NCBI GenBank assembly: GCA_029243385.1
Contig: JAQWSC010000006.1
Location: forward strand, 101,430 to 165,429
Direction: 5' to 3'
DNA: 64,000 nt
Source of the DNA: Flavobacteriaceae bacterium
Lineage (GTDB): Bacteria > Bacteroidota > Bacteroidia > Flavobacteriales > Flavobacteriaceae
Part shown: in pieces, positions 8,424 through 17,818 of the stretch
Position numbering within the stretch: position 1 is the first letter of the stretch
Layout: every line of letters starts with the position of its first letter
The notes under the pieces: generated by a model
Told to the model about the DNA's origin: nothing
The model's input: only the letters and a program-made list of their open reading frames with translations
Databases searched by the model: none
Program-made: the position numbers and the translations under genes

Positions 8424-9131
8424 ATGCATTACAAAAGAATTCTCTTAAAACTCAGTGGTGAAGCCCTCTTGGGAGATCGTGCCTACGGAATAGATCCGGT
8501 TCGGCTTTCAGAATATGCTCAAGACATTAAGTCAGTTGTTGATCAGGGAGTAGAACTCGCTATTGTAATTGGGGGAGGAAATATTTTTAGAGGTGTTGCT
8601 GGTGCCAGTAACGGCATGGATCGAGTGCAAGGAGATTATATGGGAATGTTGGCGACCGTCATCAATGGCTTGGCGCTTCAAAGCGCTTTGGAAGATGCAG
8701 ATGTCCCTACCCGACTCCAAACAGCCATCAAAATTGAAGCCATCGCGGAGCCTTATATCAAACGAAAAGCGGTTCGACATCTCGAAAAAGGACGAGTCGT
8801 CATTTTTGGTTCAGGCACAGGAAATCCTTTTTTTACAACCGATTCTGCTGCAGTACTTCGAGCGATTGAGATCAATGCTGATGTGATTTTAAAAGGAACT
8901 CGTGTGGATGGTATTTATACGGAAGATCCGGAAAAAAACACCAACGCTATCAAATTTGACAACATTTCATTTAACGATGTGTTGACCAAAGGCCTAAAAG
9001 TAATGGACACTACTGCTTTTACTTTGAGCCAAGAAAACAAATTACCGATTATCGTATTTGACATGAATACACGCGGAAACCTTATGAAAGTAGTTTCTGG
9101 AGAAAATATTGGAACCAAAGTAAACATCTAA
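8424..9131 (+). CDS. pyrH: UMP kinase
   Basis: 235 residues of the amino acid kinase family: [13 protein letters not shown] at the N-terminus, [32 protein letters not shown], and [23 protein letters not shown] for nucleotide binding. It phosphorylates UMP to UDP in pyrimidine synthesis in the cytoplasm and is hexameric in studied species. It has its own -7 element and is followed 10 bases later by frr, the conserved pyrH-frr pair. Confidence 0.97.
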   Translation: MHYKRILLKLSGEALLGDRAYGIDPVRLSEYAQDIKSVVDQGVELAIVIGGGNIFRGVAGASNGMDRVQGDYMGMLATVINGLALQSALEDADVPTRLQTAIKIEAIAEPYIKRKAVRHLEKGRVVIFGSGTGNPFFTTDSAAVLRAIEINADVILKGTRVDGIYTEDPEKNTNAIKFDNISFNDVLTKGLKVMDTTAFTLSQENKLPIIVFDMNTRGNLMKVVSGENIGTKVNI

Positions 9132-9141
9132 ATTTTTGGAT

Positions 9142-9693
9142 ATGGAAGAAGTAGAATTTATCCTAGAAAGTGCTGAAGAAGCCATGAAAAATGCGGTAAT
9201 TTATTTGGAAAAAGAATTGCTCAATATTCGGGCTGGAAAAGCCAATCCCAATATGCTTTCAAGTATAAAAGTAGATTATTATGGTGCGCAAACACCTCTT
9301 AGTCAAGTAGCAAATGTTAATACACCCGATTCACAAACGCTTTCTGTTCAGCCTTGGGAAAAAAGTTTTTTGCAAGAAATTGAGCGTGCTATTATGGCTG
9401 CCAATTTGGGTTTTAATCCTTCAAATAATGGAGAATCTATCATTATCAATATTCCTCCCCTTACCGAAGAACGACGTCGGGAGTTAGTGAAAATTGCAAA
9501 GTCAGAAATAGAACATTCCAAAGTGAGCATTCGAACAGCTCGAAAAGACGCTAACAATGAACTCAAGAAAACAGAAATTTCGGATGATCTCAAAAACAAT
9601 GTAGAAATTGATATTCAAAAATTGACCGATCAATTTATTTTAAAAGTGGATGCAATCTACATTGCTAAAGAAAAAGAAATTATGACTGTTTAA
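9142..9693 (+). CDS. frr: ribosome recycling factor
   Basis: 183 residues from the ATG at 9142 (MEEVEFILESAEEAM); an in-frame TTG two codons upstream is less likely. Hallmarks: LEKELLNIRAGKANPNML, VDYYGAQTPLSQVANV, NIPPLTEERRRELVKIAK and a C-terminal long helix ending KEKEIMTV. It splits post-termination ribosomes together with EF-G. Co-transcribed with pyrH. Confidence 0.97.
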   Translation: MEEVEFILESAEEAMKNAVIYLEKELLNIRAGKANPNMLSSIKVDYYGAQTPLSQVANVNTPDSQTLSVQPWEKSFLQEIERAIMAANLGFNPSNNGESIIINIPPLTEERRRELVKIAKSEIEHSKVSIRTARKDANNELKKTEISDDLKNNVEIDIQKLTDQFILKVDAIYIAKEKEIMTV

Positions 9694-9743
9694 TCGATGA
9701 TTGACAGCACTATTTTCTCCAGTTTTCACAGACTTTATAACTC

Positions 9744-12149
9744 ATGATCCAGTGGATAAACACTAATTTTTGGGGACTTGTTTCTCGTCTCATTCTAAGA
9801 AACCGAGTCATACTCCTTCTTGTTGTAGCAGGCATCACTGTGTTTATGTCCATGCAATGGAAGCATATGCGGTTTACTTTTACAGAAGCCAATCTACTTC
9901 CCGACGATCATGAATACAACCTTCAATACGAAGAGTTTTTAAGCATCTTTGGGGAAGAAGGAAATCTGATTGTTTTAGCGATTAAAGACAGTGCTTTTTT
10001 TGAGCCTAAAAATATTGTTGCCTGGAACAACCTTGCCGACACGATAGCAAGTTATGCTGAAGTAGCCAATGTAATATCAATCGGAAATTTAAAAAAATTA
10101 AAAAAGAACCCACGAAAAAAAAGGTTCGAATTGGCCCCTTTGGCAATAAGCAATCCTAAAAATCAAACCCAAGCCGATCAGTTAAAAAGCACGCTTTTTC
10201 AAGAACTTCCTTTTTATGAAAACTTACTGTTCAATAAAAAAACAGGAACCGTTCAAACGGCTATCTATCTGGATAAAAAAATTGTCAACAAACTTGAACG
10301 CAAGCTTTTTGTATATGACATTCTTATTCCTGCGATTGAACAATTTGAAAAAGACAACAATGTCAACATTCGAGCATCGGGAATGCCTTATGTTAGGACA
10401 TTAAACGCGCAAAATATCGTTGACGAAATAGGTATGTTTGTTGTTGTAGCCATGCTCGTCACTACCTTGATATTCTTTTTCTTTTTTCGATCGATTCGGG
10501 CAACTTTAATTTCCATGTGCGTTGTTATTATCGGTGTAATGTGGGCCTTTGGTGTATTGGGATTACTCAATTATGAGATAACAGTACTTACTGCATTGAT
10601 TCCGCCATTGATTATTGTTATCGGTGTTCCAAATTGTATTTTCTTAATCAACAAATACCAACATGAGGTCAAAAAGCACGGAAATCAAGCTCGATCGCTT
10701 CAACGTGTCATTTCAAAAATTGGAAACGCTACGCTAATGACCAATATGACGACTGCGTCGGGGTTTGCCACATTTATGCTTACCAACAGCCAGCTTTTAA
10801 AAGAGTTTGGACAAGTAGCTTCTATCAACATTATGCTGATTTTTTTACTGTCTCTGTTGATGATTCCTATAATTTACAGCATTTTGCCTTTGCCCAACGA
10901 AAAACACCTGAAGCATCTAAGCAACCGCTGGATGATTGATTTGGTTAAGTGGATGGAAAAAATGGTGCGGCATTACAGAATCCAAGTATATATTGTTTCT
11001 ATTGCAGCACTGGTTTTAAGTGTGATAGGCATATATCAAATTAAACTTTCTGGAAGTATGATTGAAGACATGCCCAAGAAAACGGAGTTTGTAGATGACA
11101 TTCGTTTTTTTGATAAAGAATTTGATGGAATCATGCCTATTGAAATCATGATTGATACGCGAAGAAAAAACGGAGTGATGAAATTAGCCACCTTGCGTAG
11201 GATGAGCGCATTGGATGAACACATCCAAGAAACTCCCGAATTATCAGCTCCTTTTTCTGTTGTCAATGTAGTAAAATACATCAAGCAAGCATATTACAAC
11301 GGAAATCCCAATTATTTTCAGCTTCCATCGGCACAAGAAAACAATTTTATTTTTTCATATGCGAAGAAAAGCAGTTCAGAGCTTGGATTGCTCAATTCGA
11401 TAGTAGATTCTACGGGGCAAATCGCTCGAATGACAACAAGAATTCGGGATATTAGCACCGAAAAAATGGAGGCCGTAGAAGCCAATTTATTGGCGACTAT
11501 TCAGAAATATCTCCCCGATGATAGATACACTGTTACCGTTACTGGAAAAGCACTTGGTTACTTAAAAGGAACACGCTATTTAATTAAAAACTTGATACTT
11601 TCTCTATCGTTGGCCATTTTATTAATTGCTTTGTTTATGGCATATATGTTTCGCTCTTGGCGGATGATTTTAATTTCTTTAATTCCAAATTTACTTCCAT
11701 TGCTCATTACTGCAGGAATGATGGGCTTCTTGGGGATTCCCATCAAACCCTCTACTATACTTGTTTTTAGTATTGCCTTTGGAATTTCGGTAGATGATAC
11801 CATTCATTTTTTAGTAAAATACAGGCAAGAACTCAAAGCTAACAAATGGAAAATTGTTAAATCGGTTTATGCTGCTCTCTACGAAACAGGCATTAGTATG
11901 TTTTACACATCGATTGTTTTGTTTTTTGGGTTTTCAGTATTTATGATTTCGAGCTTTGGAGGAACCGTAGCTTTGGGAGGACTTGTTTCTGCGATCCTAT
12001 TATTTGCCATGCTCGCCAATTTGATTTTATTGCCTAGCTTACTTATATCTCTAGAAAAAAGCATTTCAAATAAAAAAGTGTTGAAAGAGCCCAAGTTCAA
12101 TCTTATTCCAAAAGAAGATGAGGATATAACTACTGAAAACACTCCCTAA
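9744..12149 (+). CDS. MMPL/RND-superfamily membrane exporter
   Basis: 801 residues with RND topology: one helix near residues 17-35, a large periplasmic loop, a bundle of about five helices (about 225-400), a helix near 415-435, a second large loop, and a final bundle from about 620 to 780. The halves resemble each other, for example the long hydrophobic stretches after residue 225 and after residue 620, and [15 protein letters not shown] carries the acidic transmembrane residues typical of proton-driven members. It is a single-chain transporter without adjacent membrane-fusion or outer-membrane channel genes, so it is more MMPL-like (lipid or hydrophobic export) than a tripartite drug pump. 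The substrate is unknown. It lies 50 bases after frr and before asnS. Confidence 0.88.
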   Translation: MIQWINTNFWGLVSRLILRNRVILLLVVAGITVFMSMQWKHMRFTFTEANLLPDDHEYNLQYEEFLSIFGEEGNLIVLAIKDSAFFEPKNIVAWNNLADTIASYAEVANVISIGNLKKLKKNPRKKRFELAPLAISNPKNQTQADQLKSTLFQELPFYENLLFNKKTGTVQTAIYLDKKIVNKLERKLFVYDILIPAIEQFEKDNNVNIRASGMPYVRTLNAQNIVDEIGMFVVVAMLVTTLIFFFFFRSIRATLISMCVVIIGVMWAFGVLGLLNYEITVLTALIPPLIIVIGVPNCIFLINKYQHEVKKHGNQARSLQRVISKIGNATLMTNMTTASGFATFMLTNSQLLKEFGQVASINIMLIFLLSLLMIPIIYSILPLPNEKHLKHLSNRWMIDLVKWMEKMVRHYRIQVYIVSIAALVLSVIGIYQIKLSGSMIEDMPKKTEFVDDIRFFDKEFDGIMPIEIMIDTRRKNGVMKLATLRRMSALDEHIQETPELSAPFSVVNVVKYIKQAYYNGNPNYFQLPSAQENNFIFSYAKKSSSELGLLNSIVDSTGQIARMTTRIRDISTEKMEAVEANLLATIQKYLPDDRYTVTVTGKALGYLKGTRYLIKNLILSLSLAILLIALFMAYMFRSWRMILISLIPNLLPLLITAGMMGFLGIPIKPSTILVFSIAFGISVDDTIHFLVKYRQELKANKWKIVKSVYAALYETGISMFYTSIVLFFGFSVFMISSFGGTVALGGLVSAILLFAMLANLILLPSLLISLEKSISNKKVLKEPKFNLIPKEDEDITTENTP

Positions 12150-12156
12150 AAACCGT

Positions 12157-12164
12157 TATATTTG
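12157..12164 (+). promoter_or_regulatory. -7 promoter element for asnS
   Basis: TATATTTG matches TAnnTTTG, 23 bases upstream of the asnS ATG and just after the transporter stop. No matching -33 box is evident. Confidence 0.45.
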
Positions 12165-12187
12165 CCAACGTCAAAAGTATAGAACAA

Positions 12188-13597
12188 ATGAATTTCCAGA
12201 CCGTAAAGGCGCTATTATCCGACACTCATCAACTGCACGATGTGCATGTCAAAGGATGGGTCCGTACTTTTCGCGCCAATCGATTTATTGCACTCAATGA
12301 TGGATCCACCATTCAAAACATTCAATGTGTTGTAGATTTTGAAAAGCTTGAAGAAGAACAGCTCAAAAGAATTACTACGGGAGCCGCAATTTCCGTTTCC
12401 GGAATCTTGGTAGAAAGTCAAGGAAAAGGACAATCGGTCGAAATTCAAGTTTCCCGCATAGAAATATTAGGGGATTCAGATCCTGATGAATATCCCATTC
12501 AACCTAAAAAGCATTCGTTTGAATTTTTAAGAGAAAAAGCGCATTTACGCGTTCGAACTAATACATTTTCTGCGGTAATGCGAGTACGCTCTGCACTGTC
12601 TTTTGCCGTGCATCAATATTTTCATAAAGAAGGTTTTTATCACGTTCATACTCCCATAATCACAGGTAGTGATGCGGAAGGTGCAGGAGAAATGTTCCGA
12701 GTTACCACCTTGGATAAAAGTGAAAGCAACCCGGAAGAAGACTTTTTTGGAAAAGAAACCAACCTAACTGTTTCGGGTCAATTAGAAGCAGAAACCTATG
12801 CAATGGGAATGGGAAAAGTATATACTTTTGGCCCTACTTTTCGTGCCGAAAACTCCAATACATCAAGGCACTTGGCTGAGTTTTGGATGATTGAACCGGA
12901 AGTGGCTTTTAATGAGCTGGACGACAATATGGATTTGGCAGAAGACTTTATCAAATCGGTTTTAAGCTATGTGGTGGACTATTGTGCGGATGATTTGAAG
13001 TTTTTAGATCAACGATTGGAGCAAGAAGAAAAAACAAAACCGCAACTTCAACGAGCTGAACTCGGATTGTTGGAACGTTTGCAATTTATAATTGAAAATC
13101 AATTCAAACGCGTTTCGTACACAGAAGCAATTGAAATTCTTAAGAACTGTAAGCCCAATAAAAAGAAAAAATTCAAATACATTATCGACGAGTGGGGAGC
13201 TGATCTTCAAAGCGAACACGAGCGATATTTGGTAGAAAAACATTTTAAATGTCCCGTTATTTTGTTTGATTATCCTGCAAAAATCAAAGCGTTTTATATG
13301 CGACGCAACGAGGATGGGAAAACCGTCCGTGCCATGGATATTTTGTTTCCAGGAATTGGAGAAATGGTGGGAGGCTCTCAACGAGAAGAACGTTTGGAAG
13401 TTTTGAAAGAGCGGATGGCGGAAATGGATATCGAAGAAGAAGAACTTTGGTGGTATTTGGAATTGCGTAAATTTGGAACCGCTCCACACAGTGGGTTTGG
13501 GCTTGGATTTGAGCGATTGGTTCAATTTACCACAGGAATGGGAAACATCAGGGACGTGATCCCGTTTCCAAGAACGCCGCAAAATGCCGATTTTTAG
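12188..13597 (+). CDS. asnS: asparaginyl-tRNA synthetase
   Basis: 469 residues. N-terminal OB-fold anticodon-binding domain ([20 protein letters not shown]), then a class II catalytic core with motif 2 [20 protein letters not shown] and motif 3 [29 protein letters not shown] and [18 protein letters not shown] are typical of AsnRS rather than AspRS. It charges tRNA-Asn with asparagine, so the cell does not depend solely on the amidotransferase route. Complete, with an intact active site. Confidence 0.97.
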   Translation: MNFQTVKALLSDTHQLHDVHVKGWVRTFRANRFIALNDGSTIQNIQCVVDFEKLEEEQLKRITTGAAISVSGILVESQGKGQSVEIQVSRIEILGDSDPDEYPIQPKKHSFEFLREKAHLRVRTNTFSAVMRVRSALSFAVHQYFHKEGFYHVHTPIITGSDAEGAGEMFRVTTLDKSESNPEEDFFGKETNLTVSGQLEAETYAMGMGKVYTFGPTFRAENSNTSRHLAEFWMIEPEVAFNELDDNMDLAEDFIKSVLSYVVDYCADDLKFLDQRLEQEEKTKPQLQRAELGLLERLQFIIENQFKRVSYTEAIEILKNCKPNKKKKFKYIIDEWGADLQSEHERYLVEKHFKCPVILFDYPAKIKAFYMRRNEDGKTVRAMDILFPGIGEMVGGSQREERLEVLKERMAEMDIEEEELWWYLELRKFGTAPHSGFGLGFERLVQFTTGMGNIRDVIPFPRTPQNADF

Positions 13598-13687
13598 GTT
13601 TTTAATGCATGTAAATTCTACGGAAACAATCCTTTATCAATGCATAAGCTGTTTTTTTTGTATTTTTAACAATCCCAAGGATGAACG

Positions 13688-15139
13688 ATGCTAAAACAAC
13701 AACTTCAATATAAGCTTTCTCAAAAGCTGTCTCCACAGCAAATTCAGTTAATGAAACTGATACAGTTGCCTACGCAAGAATTTGAAGAACGTCTGCAACA
13801 AGAAATCGAAGAAAATCCTGCATTAGAAAACGGAAAAGAAGCAGAGGCTGCCGAAAAGGAAGCGGATGATTTTGAGGCCCCATCTGACAATGAAGTAATC
13901 AATACGGATGACATCAACATTGATGATTACCTTAGCGATGATGAAATACCACAATACCGACTGCAAGCCAATAATTACAGTCAAGATGATGAGGAAAAAC
14001 AAATTCCTTATGCAGGCGGCATTACCTTTCACCAATATCTAGCCAGTCAATTAGATACTTTTTCTTTTTCCGATCATCAAAAAGAAATCGCCTCGTTTTT
14101 ATTAGGAAGTATTGATGAAATGGGGTATATCCGAAGAGATATGCTTGATATTGTAGATGATTTGGCTTTTATCCAAAACATTACAACCGATGAAAAAGAG
14201 GTCGTTTCTGTCCTCAAAAAAATTCATCATTTAGATCCTGCGGGTGTGGGTGCAAGAGACCTACAGGAGTGTTTGTTGATTCAACTCAAAAGAAAAGAAA
14301 TCTCAGTTCCTATCAAGCTAGCAATTCAAATTTTAGAATTGGAATTTGACGCTTTTTCAAAAAAACACTTCGAAAAACTACAACTAAAATTGGATGTCGG
14401 AGAAACCCTATTGAAAGAGGCCGTTCTTGAAATCGAAAAATTAAATCCCAAGCCCGGAGCTTCCTTTTCTGGAAACTCTCGAATAAACTCCCATGTAGTC
14501 CCCGATTTTACCATCCAAATTGTAGATGGAGAATTGGTGTTGACGCTCAACGGAAGAAACGCTCCCGAACTTCATGTTTCTCCCGATTACAACAACATGT
14601 TGTTGGGCTATAAGAATAGCAAAGAAAAAAGCAAAAGTCAAGCTGAAGCTGTATTGTTTATCAAGCAAAAACTGGATGCTGCCAAATGGTTTATAGATGC
14701 TATTAAGCAACGAAATCACACCTTGATTATTACTATGGATGCCATCATGAAATATCAAGAAGAATATTTCTTAACAGGTGATGATCGCCTAATTCGACCC
14801 ATGATATTAAAAGACATCGCCGATATCATTGGAATGGATATTTCAACCATATCGCGCGTGGCGAATAGCAAATATGTTGATACTCCATACGGAACCAAAC
14901 TCATCAAATCATTTTTCTCAGAAGGAATGACTACAGAAAAAGGGGTTGATGTCTCTACCATTCAGATCAAAGATTCACTGACCCAGATATTGGAGGAAGA
15001 AAACAAGAAAAAACCGCTTACCGACGAACAATTGACTGTATTGCTCAAAAAACAAGGCTACCCGATTGCTCGCAGAACCGTAGCCAAATACAGAGAACTT
15101 TTAGGATTCTCAGTAGCTCGGTTGCGAAAAGAAATTTGA
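13688..15139 (+). CDS. rpoN: RNA polymerase sigma-54 factor
   Basis: 483 residues. Region I is Gln/Leu rich (LSQKLSPQQIQLMKLIQLP). An acidic linker (about residues 50-95) rich in Asp and Glu follows. The core-binding region comes next, then a helix-turn-helix (DIIGMDISTISRVANSKYV, about residue 380), and the RpoN box ARRTVAKYRE near residue 462, which contacts the -24 element. It directs transcription that needs AAA+ enhancer-binding activators; none is encoded nearby. It ends 1 base from the end of the convergent CDGSH gene. Confidence 0.97.
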   Translation: MLKQQLQYKLSQKLSPQQIQLMKLIQLPTQEFEERLQQEIEENPALENGKEAEAAEKEADDFEAPSDNEVINTDDINIDDYLSDDEIPQYRLQANNYSQDDEEKQIPYAGGITFHQYLASQLDTFSFSDHQKEIASFLLGSIDEMGYIRRDMLDIVDDLAFIQNITTDEKEVVSVLKKIHHLDPAGVGARDLQECLLIQLKRKEISVPIKLAIQILELEFDAFSKKHFEKLQLKLDVGETLLKEAVLEIEKLNPKPGASFSGNSRINSHVVPDFTIQIVDGELVLTLNGRNAPELHVSPDYNNMLLGYKNSKEKSKSQAEAVLFIKQKLDAAKWFIDAIKQRNHTLIITMDAIMKYQEEYFLTGDDRLIRPMILKDIADIIGMDISTISRVANSKYVDTPYGTKLIKSFFSEGMTTEKGVDVSTIQIKDSLTQILEEENKKKPLTDEQLTVLLKKQGYPIARRTVAKYRELLGFSVARLRKEI

Positions 15140-15140
15140 T

Positions 15141-15317
15141 TTATTCTTTGTGTGAGCCATCACAAAATGGCAACTCCTTGGATTTTGTACATCCACAAAG
15201 GGTAAAACGAGGTCGATGCTTTATTTCGTTACCGCTTTCGTCGGTCAGTATTACCGGACCTTGAACAACTATCTGTCCTTTTGATTTTCTAAAAATTGTA
15301 ACCTGCTCTCTCTTCAT
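15141..15317 (-). CDS. CDGSH-type iron-sulfur protein, 58 residues
   Basis: A short gene that a 60-residue cutoff would miss. The protein begins MKREQVTIFRKSKGQ and ends RFTLCGCTKSKELPFCDGSH plus KE. The cysteines and histidine at residues 41, 43, 52 and 56 follow the CDGSH pattern C-x-C-x2-(S/T)-x3-P-x-C-D-G-S-H exactly, so a [2Fe-2S] cluster with three Cys and one His ligand is expected. It has no membrane anchor, unlike mitochondrial mitoNEET. Small bacterial CDGSH proteins are thought to act in Fe-S transfer or redox sensing; the specific role here is unknown. It is convergent with rpoN, 1 base apart. Confidence 0.9.
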   Translation of the reverse strand: MKREQVTIFRKSKGQIVVQGPVILTDESGNEIKHRPRFTLCGCTKSKELPFCDGSHKE

Positions 15318-15381
15318 ATATGCGCACTCATTTATTTATTCTACAATAAAAATTTCCTGTTTTTTACTCAAGTAATTAAAA

Positions 15382-15933
15382 CTACTTTTCAAGAAAGTTT
15401 TTTATTCTTTTGTCTTTAGAAAATTTTAATGAATTGAAATTTTCACTTCCTCCTTTTGGAATAGATAGTGTTTTCCATTTTTCACCACAAATCACTTTAC
15501 CAATCATTACAATTTGTCCAATGTGATATGAATAATGGCAGAGTTGCCTGTTAATACATTCCGTTACTGTATGACCTTCATTTCTTATATAACTAATCTT
15601 ATTTAAATCTTCATTTGAAAGGTTTTCAAGAGCCTCAAATAACACTTTCCACCCTTTATTCCAAATATCAATTAGTTCAGGTTTTGTTTGAATAGTGTCT
15701 TTGAATTCATCATCCCTGTCTCTCCATTCTTTTTCTCCATCTGAATTCAAAAAATCACTCCATCTGGAAATCATATTCCCACTTAAGTGTTTGACTATTG
15801 TGTTTATAGAGTTGGATTCTGAATTTAATGTAAATGAAAATTGGGTTTCGGGAATTTGTTCAATAGTTTTTTCGCCTAATTCTTTATAATATTTGAACTG
15901 TAATATTGACGACTTTAAAAATGTACTTTCCAT
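15382..15933 (-). CDS. DinB-like (DUF1572 / YuaE-type) protein
   Basis: 183 residues from the likely start MESTFLKSSILQFKYYKELG; an in-frame ATG ten codons upstream is possible. It is a four-helix-bundle protein with spaced histidines suited to metal binding: IVKHLSGNMISRWSDFL in the first half and RQLCHYSYHIGQIVMIGK in the second. DUF1572 members belong to the DinB/YfiT superfamily, some of which are thiol-dependent transferases; the reaction is not known. It opens an AT-rich patch that reads differently from the ribosomal and sigma genes to its left and may have been acquired. Confidence 0.75.
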   Translation of the reverse strand: MESTFLKSSILQFKYYKELGEKTIEQIPETQFSFTLNSESNSINTIVKHLSGNMISRWSDFLNSDGEKEWRDRDDEFKDTIQTKPELIDIWNKGWKVLFEALENLSNEDLNKISYIRNEGHTVTECINRQLCHYSYHIGQIVMIGKVICGEKWKTLSIPKGGSENFNSLKFSKDKRIKNFLEK

Positions 15934-16048
15934 TTTCTTAATTTGTAAAAAATTACTTTTCAAAAGTTGGGTAAAAATAACGAATACTTAATTCTACTCC
16001 ACGGTAACGGAGTGTTTTAAAAAGGAAGTTTCATACGATTCAATCGTG

Positions 16049-16342
16049 ATGACCTTTACTGTTTGTATAAAAACATCATCTCTTACCAAAACCCAACATT
16101 ATACAGGTTATCAACAAAAACTTTTCGATGAAATCAAAAGACTGAAAGAGGTTGAAGGTTATGGATACAAAAGAATTAGTTACATACTATACGAAAAAGG
16201 TTACAGGTCGATAAGAACAGATTCAATCCTCAGACACAATTATATTTATTCAATCTACAAGAAAGGTAAGATTAGAGAAAAGAGAATAAATAGAGAGTTT
16301 AAACCTATTGTAAGTGATATTATGGTTTATGTTAGTAAATAA
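16049..16342 (+). CDS. small basic protein with recombinase-like helix-turn-helix
   Basis: 97 residues, rich in Lys, Arg and Tyr. The segment FDEIKRLKEVEGYGYKRISY followed by ILYEKGYRSIRTDSILRHN resembles the winged-helix region after the catalytic domain in serine recombinases and similar small proteins of mobile elements (search, then read a rule with a conserved G-x-R or S-x-R step). There is no catalytic domain and no neighbour encoding one. It may be a DNA-binding relic or an independent gene. Not recognised beyond this. It follows a small inverted repeat (ACTCC/GGAGT near 15995-16012). Confidence 0.45.
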   Translation: MTFTVCIKTSSLTKTQHYTGYQQKLFDEIKRLKEVEGYGYKRISYILYEKGYRSIRTDSILRHNYIYSIYKKGKIREKRINREFKPIVSDIMVYVSK

Positions 16343-16384
16343 TATTCTTTATATTGTTATTTCAATTGAAACACATATTTGAAA

Positions 16385-17554
16385 ATGGAAGAAATAGATT
16401 TAAGTAAAGAATTACAAGAGTTTTACGAACAGAATAAGGATAATAATCTTTTATTATCCAATGAAGAGGTAAAGAAGAAGAGTAAAAGTATGTTTAATTC
16501 TGGTGGTTTTAGTGGAATACAAACCTCTGATATAAATAAAACTGTTTTTGGATTAAAAATTAAAGGAAACGTTGGTGTTGTTTTTACTAAAAATGGTATT
16601 GTTTCCTCTAAACTAAGAAATTCAATATTTCTATATGATGAAATAGTTGATTCTTTAAAAATTAGAGAAGGTGGTGTATCTTATATATATGGACTAAGAA
16701 TAAAAAAAAATGTGGAAATATTAATAGTTAAACCGGAATTCAGAGGGAAACAAGATTTTAAAAAAGATATTGATGTGTTATCGAATTTTATTTTAGATTT
16801 TTCAGTAAAAGTAAAAAATCATCTCAAAATAAGATTAGAAAAAGAAAAATTAAAAGAAGAACAAAGAAAAGAACAAGAACGATTAAAAGAACAAAAAAGA
16901 CTCAAAGAACTACAAATCTCACAAACCAATGTTTTAAGTGAATTAGATAAAGATGGAAATGGTGAAGTTGATGTGGTTGAGGGGAATGATTTTAATACAT
17001 TACTTAAAAAACATCAAAAAAGTATTATAGAAGTTGATAGAACTTACGTTCAACAATTTGTTAAAGTATCATCTTATCTAAAAACTAAAAAAGGAAATAT
17101 TCAATCCATATTCAATTCTATAAAAGATACACCAAATCAAGAAGTATTAAATGAATATGTTGAGATATTAAAGGATGATATACATACTTATAATCTTATT
17201 CTATTTAACTCATTAAATATGATTGTATCATTGGTTGAAGATGATATGATTACATTCTATGAGATACATGAAATGTTTGATACTATTAACATGTTTGATT
17301 CAAAACATGAAAAGGATGTATCACAAAAACTTACAAATATAGGAGATGGATTAGAGAATTTAATGTACGAAATAAGAGATATGGGGAATAAAATATCTAA
17401 TTCAATTCAAGAACTTAGTTATGTAACTGAAGAATCAAATAGACAACTTACTAATCAATTAAGTGAAATAGATTCTACTATGAAAGTAGGAAACTTAATT
17501 AATACTATAAACACATATCAAAACTACAAGACCAACAGAAGATTAAATTCCTAA
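16385..17554 (+). CDS. unknown protein with coiled coil and one EF-hand loop
   Basis: 389 residues from the ATG at 16385; a TTG two codons earlier is less likely. The N-terminal ~130 residues form a compact alpha/beta domain (TVFGLKIKGNVGVVFTKNGI, YIYGLRIKKNVEILIVKPEF), possibly PH-like. Residues about 147-176 are a charged coiled coil of Lys/Glu/Gln repeats. Residues 188-199 are DKDGNGEVDVVE, a canonical 12-position EF-hand calcium loop. The C-terminal half is all helical, with LENLMYEIRDMGNKISNSIQ near the end. There is no signal peptide or membrane helix, so it is probably cytoplasmic. Very AT-rich codon use suggests transfer. I do not recognise the family. The next gene, 22 bases on, is a small membrane protein. 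Confidence 0.7.
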   Translation: MEEIDLSKELQEFYEQNKDNNLLLSNEEVKKKSKSMFNSGGFSGIQTSDINKTVFGLKIKGNVGVVFTKNGIVSSKLRNSIFLYDEIVDSLKIREGGVSYIYGLRIKKNVEILIVKPEFRGKQDFKKDIDVLSNFILDFSVKVKNHLKIRLEKEKLKEEQRKEQERLKEQKRLKELQISQTNVLSELDKDGNGEVDVVEGNDFNTLLKKHQKSIIEVDRTYVQQFVKVSSYLKTKKGNIQSIFNSIKDTPNQEVLNEYVEILKDDIHTYNLILFNSLNMIVSLVEDDMITFYEIHEMFDTINMFDSKHEKDVSQKLTNIGDGLENLMYEIRDMGNKISNSIQELSYVTEESNRQLTNQLSEIDSTMKVGNLINTINTYQNYKTNRRLNS

Positions 17555-17576
17555 AACAAAACTGAGTTATTAATAT

Positions 17577-17774
17577 ATGAAATACTGGGAATTATTAGGA
17601 CTTGGGAGTGAACTAAAAGGGACTGGAAAGATCATGTCCATATGTATGTTTATCGTAATTATAAACGGTTACTTTCTTGAAGGTTTGATTGAACACGTGA
17701 TAATGGATATAATAACTTACAACTGTGTTATCGTGTTTTTCATACTTCTAATGTACAATTTATTTAAAAAATAA
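17577..17774 (+). CDS. small two-helix membrane protein of unknown function
   Basis: 65 residues with two hydrophobic stretches, about residues 18-36 (KIMSICMFIVIINGYFLEG) and 44-62 (MDIITYNCVIVFFILLMYNL), and a Lys-Lys C-terminus. It starts 22 bases after the EF-hand protein on the same strand and shares its AT-rich composition, so the two may form one unit. No recognised family. Short and unverified, but the ORF is intact with an ATG start. Confidence 0.5.
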   Translation: MKYWELLGLGSELKGTGKIMSICMFIVIINGYFLEGLIEHVIMDIITYNCVIVFFILLMYNLFKK

Positions 17775-17796
17775 AGAGTTCAGAAATCTACTTAAG

Positions 17797-17813
17797 TACT
17801 TGATAATCAAGTA
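17797..17813. terminator. hairpin between convergent genes
   Basis: TACTTGA and TCAAGTA pair perfectly over a TAA loop in the 44-base gap between the small membrane protein and the end of glmS. It could serve either strand; T-runs are poor. Confidence 0.4.
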
Positions 17814-17818
17814 GTTAG

